Positions 60,001-64,000 of a DNA stretch of 64,000 bases are shown piece by piece (position 1 is the stretch's first letter; the number at the start of each line of letters is the position of its first letter). The stretch spans positions 248,001 through 312,000 of the forward strand of contig NZ_OZ242363.1 in the NCBI RefSeq assembly GCF_965208895.1, written 5' to 3'. Source of the DNA: Poriferisodalis sp965208895. GTDB taxonomy: Bacteria > Actinomycetota > Acidimicrobiia > Acidimicrobiales > Poriferisodalaceae. A model generated the notes under the pieces. It made no database searches. It saw nothing but the letters and a program-made list of their open reading frames with translations, and was not told the DNA's origin. Position numbers and translations under genes: made by a program.

Positions 60001-60945
60001 TCACGGGCTGATTCCGCGGTCGTCTGAGTGGCGGATCGGGCCGGCGAGCACCTCAGTGACGCGCCCGACCTGTCGGTCCCAGCGGCCGAGATCAGTTCCG
60101 GAGACGCCTTGGCGGCGGCACTGGTCCGCTGCCACGGCGGCGATGTCGAGCGCCGCCGTGCAGTGCTCTCTGAGGGAGTGTTCGGATGGCAGCTCGGGGC
60201 GGCTGTCGACATAGTTGGACTGTCGCCACAGGTGGAGCGTGGCGAGGTCGACGGCGCTGCCTGCCAGGGTCTCAAAGGTGTGTCGGACCGTTTCGGGCTG
60301 GCTCTTGAGCAAGCCGCGAATGTTGTGGCTCCATGCGGGCGCGGTGCCGACAGAGACGATGTGGGTGATCTTTGCCGCTGACTCGACTACCAACAGGACC
60401 TCGGCCATCGCTGCGGCGAAGCGCACGCCTTCTATGCGGCGATGATCGTCCGCGTCGCCTTGGTCGGCGGCGTCGATCTCGGCGCGGGAGGGTCGCAGCT
60501 GGTTTTCGAGGCGCAGCGCTGCTTCAGTCATTTCCTGGAAACGGCTGGCCAGTTCGGCGGTTGGGTCAGCGGGCAATCCGATCTCCTTGTGCCAGTCGAT
60601 CCCGGTGTGGTGTCCGGTGTCAGCCAGCTCGACTGCGTCGCCGGCGATGCGGGCCTCAACCGAGCACGTCACCCGCGTGGTGCGAATCGCCCACTCGGGT
60701 GCGTCGGTGACCACTACGTCGACGGGGCATCCGGCGACTTCGCCGGCCTTGGCCTCCAGTACGCAGCGGCGTTTTGAGCGGTCGCTGTAGTCGCCCAGGT
60801 CGTCATAGATCGCCACCAGGTCGATGTCGCTGCGGTGGCCAGCTTCACCGCGCGCCAGCGACCCGAACAGCAGTACCCGGCCCGCGCCGGCGCGTACCAG
60901 CTCGTCAGCCGCACGACGCGCGGCAGCAAGATCCGGGGCGGCCAT
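60001..60945 (-). CDS. MNT nucleotidyltransferase fused to a HEPN-like domain
   Basis: This 314-residue protein starts with a minimal nucleotidyltransferase domain: LLFGSLARGEAGHRSDIDLVAI holds GS28-29 and the Asp pair D40/D42, with a third Asp in CPVDVVV. Residues 130-280 are helical and resemble HEPN: SHNIRGLL (207-214) is like the SHDL-x-x-LL of HEPN partners, and R249-x6-H256 (RPELPSEH) fits the R-x4-6-H pattern of HEPN RNases. In toxin-antitoxin modules MntA and HepT are usually separate proteins; here they look fused. Function as a self-neutralising unit is inferred. Confidence 0.72.
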   Translation of the reverse strand: MAAPDLAAARRAADELVRAGAGRVLLFGSLARGEAGHRSDIDLVAIYDDLGDYSDRSKRRCVLEAKAGEVAGCPVDVVVTDAPEWAIRTTRVTCSVEARIAGDAVELADTGHHTGIDWHKEIGLPADPTAELASRFQEMTEAALRLENQLRPSRAEIDAADQGDADDHRRIEGVRFAAAMAEVLLVVESAAKITHIVSVGTAPAWSHNIRGLLKSQPETVRHTFETLAGSAVDLATLHLWRQSNYVDSRPELPSEHSLREHCTAALDIAAVAADQCRRQGVSGTDLGRWDRQVGRVTEVLAGPIRHSDDRGISP

Positions 60946-61178
60946 GAGCCGAGAATACCTGTGCGTCGTGGACAGAGGCAGCAGGTCAACCGGGAAGCGG
61001 CGTCACAGGGGATCGGGCACGTCGCTCGTGCTCGCCGACCGCATGCTGGGGCTGGGGCGGATGGTGCCGCACGTGTTGTTGACTTTGGGTGTGGAGCGGT
61101 GCATGCTTGCCGGCGGATGAAATCTGTAGGCGGCCTGGGCCCGGTCTGGGTGCAGTGGGGAATGGAAGGCTTGTTCGG

Positions 61179-64000
61179 ATGAGCGGTCAGTTGTCGGGTT
61201 CGAGAGTTGCTGGTGGTGTCGGTGTGAGCGGCGCGATTCCCGGGGGGGGGGGGTCGGTGCGTATGAGGGCCGGCGGCCGCGTGCCGCGCGCGTTGCTGGC
61301 GGCGTTGTTGTTGCCGGCGTTGTTGGCGGTGGTGCCGTTGTCGTCGGCGGGGGCGCAGACGCCTGACCCGGTGTTGGTGAGCAATCTGGGCCAGAGCGAG
61401 GGAAACGACTACGAGTTGCATTTGTTTGATGCTGCGCAGGCGTTCTCGACGGGCGGCAACGCGTTGGGTTACACGTTGGGCAGTGTCGATGTGCAGTTTG
61501 CTCAGTTGACTGATGCTGCTACGGCTTCGAAGCTGTCGGTGTCGGTGCATGCTGAGTCGGACGGCCGCCCCGGCGGTGTTGTCGGGACGTTGGCGTGGCC
61601 GGCTTTCTCGCCGTTCAGCAGTGTTCAGAGGCTGCGTTTCGCGGCGCCGGGGAGCGGCATCAGCCTCGCGGCGGACACCGAGTATTTCGTTGTGCTCGAC
61701 AACCATGGCAGTCTTTCGGGCATCAACCGTGTCGACAGCGCGGCTTCGGACGACGAGGACTCGGGCGGGACGCCCGGCTTCAGTATCGCTGACAGCAGCT
61801 TTGCGCGTAGCTCCAATGTGAGCAGCGGCTCGTGGTCCGCCCCTCGCACGGAGATCATCAAGATCGGCCTGAACGGCGCGGCGAATGCGGCGTCGGATCT
61901 GTTGGTGTCGGCGCCTTCGGTGGTGAACGTGCGTGAGGGCCAGACGGTGTCTGTGCGTCTGGACTTGGCTAAGGAGGTGACTGGCCGGGTGCCGGTGACG
62001 GTGGTGTCGTCTGATCCGTCGCGGGTCAGGGTGAATCATCCGGATCAGTTGTTCATGGGCCGCAAGTACGCGAATGGCCATAATGGGTCGAACGGCGTCG
62101 TGGGCGTTCAGGTGCAGACCAGTCTTATTCCCGGCAGCGGTCGCTTGGTTGGCTCCGCTCCTAAAGGTGATCAGGTTGGGTCCGCTGTTGACCGTAGGGA
62201 TGGTTGGTCGGATCAGGACAGGTATGAGCCGTCTGGGTCGATGAGTTTCGATTTCACTGCTGCGGACTGGGCGGGTTATACGTCTATTGAGGAGCCTGTG
62301 CTGCATAAGGGCTTTCGGGTGGTGGAGGTGACTGGTGTGGCTTCTGGTGCGGATGGGCTGCCCGCTAATGGGCCTGACGCGAAGTTCCAGTTGTTGTTGT
62401 CGTCGAGCGATGCGTCGGTGGCGTTCGCGCCGGTCACGGTGGTGGTGAAGCGTTCGCGGGGGTTGGATCCGGTGTTCGACCCGGACCCGCGTTTCAGTTT
62501 CGGGTGTCGTGAGCGGGAGTGTCTGCGTGTCGATGAGGGCGGCTCGGTTTCCTACACGGTGCGGAATTTCAACGTTCCGGCGCCGGGGTCGCCGTTGACG
62601 ATCACTCCGACGGGTGAGGGCTTGTCGTTCGATCCGCCGGTGGTGTCGTGGACGCATCGCGATCATGATGAGCCGCGCACGGTGACGGTGACTGCTGCTC
62701 ACGACAGTGATGTGAGGTCTGATACGCGGATCATTCGTCATGTGTTCAGCGAGAACTGGGACACGTCGGGGTCGCTGTCGAAGATTTTGCGGCGAAGCGA
62801 GTCCAAGGCTGAGGCGGAGTCGGACTTCAACATGGCGGTGCGGGTGGTCGACGACGATCTGAGGAGTTTCGATGCTGTGGGCGCCGATGGGGCCGTGATC
62901 GACCGGGTCAGCGTGTTGAGCCGTGCGGGCGAGAGCCGTTCGGGGCTGGGACGTTTCTGGCTCCGGGTCGACGGGCCGCCTGACTGCGAGCGCCGTTCTG
63001 CGGGGTTGTGCTGGGATACGTTGCGGATCCGGCTGCGCAGCGGCCGCCCGGACGGGTCGTGGGACAACGCGCCGGTGGCCGCGACGGTGCATCGCGCCGA
63101 TCAGGCGGGTGCGAGTCCGTTGTCGTACTCGAAGGTCGCGGGGCCCAGGCACTGGTACGCGATGCATATCAGGCCGGAGCACTGGGACAGGCTGTTGCGG
63201 GTCGATTTGACGCTGGACCCGGCGCTGTACGGCACCAGCGGCAACTATGAAATCTCGATGAGCTTGGAGCGGGCGAACGGCGAGCCGTCGGCGCATCGGC
63301 GGGTGACGGTCAGCTACGGGCCGAACCTGGAGACCTCTCCCAGCGTCGACGACAACAGCGTTCCGGTGTCCGACGGCGTTCCGGTGCCCGACGGCCAGCA
63401 AGCACCCCCCCACGGCCAGGACCAAGAGCAGGCCGATCAGCAGCAGGCCGTCCCCGACGCGGACAGCGGCGGCGCGGACCCGGTGCCGTATGCGGCGGAC
63501 CCCCAGGTCGTCTCCGCGGTGCAGTATCTGGCGTCGCAGACCCATCACGGCTTCGCGCACGTGAACCGCTGGCAGCGGGCGCTCGCCGCGATCGGCGCGC
63601 TGGACCCTGCCGACGTGACGGGCGGCGCGTTGAGCCTGGCCGAGGCGCGGCAGAACGCCAGCAGGTACAGCAGCCCGGTGTGGGACCAGGTAGTCGCCGA
63701 GATCGAAGCCAAGCAAGCCCACGACACAGCACAACAACAACAGCAACAGCAACAGCAACAGCAGCAGCCTGTCGGCGACGGCCAGCCCCAGCAGCAGCCG
63801 CAGCACCAGCCTGTCGTCGTGCCTGAGGTGACTGTCGTGTCCGCGTCAGGAGCGACCGAGGGATCCGCGGTGAGCTTCACGGTGGCAGCGTCGCCTGCGC
63901 CCGCAGCGGACTTGGCTGTGTCGGTCACGATCGCGGCGGCAGGCGATTACGGCGTCACCGCAGGCACGCGCACGGTCACGATCCCCGCCGGTTCGTCGTC
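61179..64000 (+). CDS. Very large secreted surface protein, 3' end outside window
   Basis: The frame runs open from ATG 61179 past the end of the window (940 codons seen). A signal peptide spans about residues 30-59 (hydrophobic stretch then SAGA-Q). Residues 65-230 fit a choice-of-anchor R domain (VLVSNLGQSEGNDYELHLFD, then EYFVVLDNHGSL). Beta-sandwich-like segments follow, then a 65-residue module near 780 (THHGFAHVNRWQRALAAIGA), a 12-residue Gln run (852-863) and the start of a Calx-beta-like repeat, PEVTVVSASGATEGSAVSFT. Codon use is richer in TTG and GTT than in neighbours. An alternative start, ATG 61263, lies after the poly-G tract. Adhesion or matrix function is inferred. Confidence 0.85.
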   Translation, partial: MSGQLSGSRVAGGVGVSGAIPGGGGSVRMRAGGRVPRALLAALLLPALLAVVPLSSAGAQTPDPVLVSNLGQSEGNDYELHLFDAAQAFSTGGNALGYTLGSVDVQFAQLTDAATASKLSVSVHAESDGRPGGVVGTLAWPAFSPFSSVQRLRFAAPGSGISLAADTEYFVVLDNHGSLSGINRVDSAASDDEDSGGTPGFSIADSSFARSSNVSSGSWSAPRTEIIKIGLNGAANAASDLLVSAPSVVNVREGQTVSVRLDLAKEVTGRVPVTVVSSDPSRVRVNHPDQLFMGRKYANGHNGSNGVVGVQVQTSLIPGSGRLVGSAPKGDQVGSAVDRRDGWSDQDRYEPSGSMSFDFTAADWAGYTSIEEPVLHKGFRVVEVTGVASGADGLPANGPDAKFQLLLSSSDASVAFAPVTVVVKRSRGLDPVFDPDPRFSFGCRERECLRVDEGGSVSYTVRNFNVPAPGSPLTITPTGEGLSFDPPVVSWTHRDHDEPRTVTVTAAHDSDVRSDTRIIRHVFSENWDTSGSLSKILRRSESKAEAESDFNMAVRVVDDDLRSFDAVGADGAVIDRVSVLSRAGESRSGLGRFWLRVDGPPDCERRSAGLCWDTLRIRLRSGRPDGSWDNAPVAATVHRADQAGASPLSYSKVAGPRHWYAMHIRPEHWDRLLRVDLTLDPALYGTSGNYEISMSLERANGEPSAHRRVTVSYGPNLETSPSVDDNSVPVSDGVPVPDGQQAPPHGQDQEQADQQQAVPDADSGGADPVPYAADPQVVSAVQYLASQTHHGFAHVNRWQRALAAIGALDPADVTGGALSLAEARQNASRYSSPVWDQVVAEIEAKQAHDTAQQQQQQQQQQQQPVGDGQPQQQPQHQPVVVPEVTVVSASGATEGSAVSFTVAASPAPAADLAVSVTIAAAGDYGVTAGTRTVTIPAGSS
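61242..61253 (+). repeat. 12-G homopolymer in N-terminal coding region
   Basis: Twelve consecutive G residues follow CCC, encoding Gly residues 22-25 if translation starts at ATG 61179. Gain or loss of one G would shift the frame; starting at ATG 61263 would not be affected. Such tracts mediate phase variation in other bacteria. Confidence 0.9.
63732..63767 (+). repeat. CAA/CAG tract encoding 12 glutamines
   Basis: Twelve codons alternate CAA and CAG inside the giant surface gene, followed by a Gln/Pro-rich stretch. It probably forms a flexible linker between the 65-residue module and the Calx-beta-like repeats. Confidence 0.9.

Noticed and set aside
60714..63806. 1030-codon open frame on the minus strand
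   Set aside because: It is the antisense of the surface protein gene, has Arg/Pro-rich composition and leucine runs from the CAG tract, and shows no domain. The plus-strand frame has a signal peptide and recognisable domains.

Overview
This window comes from a GC-rich actinobacterium. It is most likely an uncultured member of the class Acidimicrobiia: inferred from gene content, not tested by phylogeny. The pointers are a division cluster with SepF and no ftsA, an MtrA/MtrB/LpqB-like signalling operon, a proteasome activator of the Bpa family, DUF3040 and SCO6745 family proteins, an LLM-type oxidoreductase of the kind that uses F420, a DNPR-type MurE (meso-diaminopimelate wall), and the start of a very large secreted protein of a kind common in marine and sponge-associated lineages.

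Layout. 1-2.8 kb: two tandem TrkH-type potassium channels, the first cut by the window edge. 2.8-6.0 kb (minus): small membrane protein, response regulator, histidine kinase and GerMN lipoprotein, all overlapping or closely coupled. 6.2-8.6 kb: Nudix hydrolase, DNA polymerase IV, DUF3040. 8.6-13.1 kb (minus): MoxR ATPase, DUF58 protein and transglutaminase operon. 13.3-15.0 kb: small basic protein, HNH endonuclease, lipoate-ligase-like protein. 15.1-32.8 kb: the division and wall cluster mraZ-rsmH-ftsL-ftsI-murE-mraY-murD-ftsW-murG-murC-murB-ftsQ-ftsZ-pgeF-yggS-sepF-yggT, ending in an unrecognised acidic protein where divIVA often lies. murF is missing from between murE and mraY. 32.9-38.7 kb: ileS (minus), DksA-like protein, lspA, rluD, Rrf2 regulator. 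38.9-49.6 kb: phosphodiesterase, proteasome activator, nitroreductase, DUF35/thiolase pair, LLM oxidoreductase, SDR, glnS, SCO6745 protein. 49.6-53.4 kb: inositol-phosphatase-like protein, tRNA-Val, two tandem sterol-reductase-like membrane enzymes, and a divergent peroxiredoxin-like gene with an in-frame TGA where the catalytic cysteine should be, followed by a SECIS-like hairpin (a selenoprotein). 53.4-60.9 kb: thioesterase, nitrobindin, Baeyer-Villiger-type monooxygenase, threonine aldolase, D-aminoacylase-like hydrolase, nucleotidyltransferase-HEPN fusion. 61.2 kb to the end: an incomplete giant surface protein with a 12-G tract in its N-terminal coding region.

Three families of dispersed non-coding repeats run through the window. 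R1 is a REP-like element; two tandem 102-bp copies are read in frame as a 34-residue repeat tail on PgeF. R2 is a structured element of about 125 nt with four compensated base-pair changes between its two copies. R3 is a hairpin element found in two gaps between convergent genes. A 74-bp tandem duplication separates the response regulator from its kinase and creates a 25-codon mini-ORF that ends in an ATGA overlap with the kinase start.

The strongest leads are the selenocysteine peroxiredoxin, the paired sterol reductases beside it, the covarying R2 element, the repeat-derived PgeF tail and the poly-G tract in the giant surface protein.
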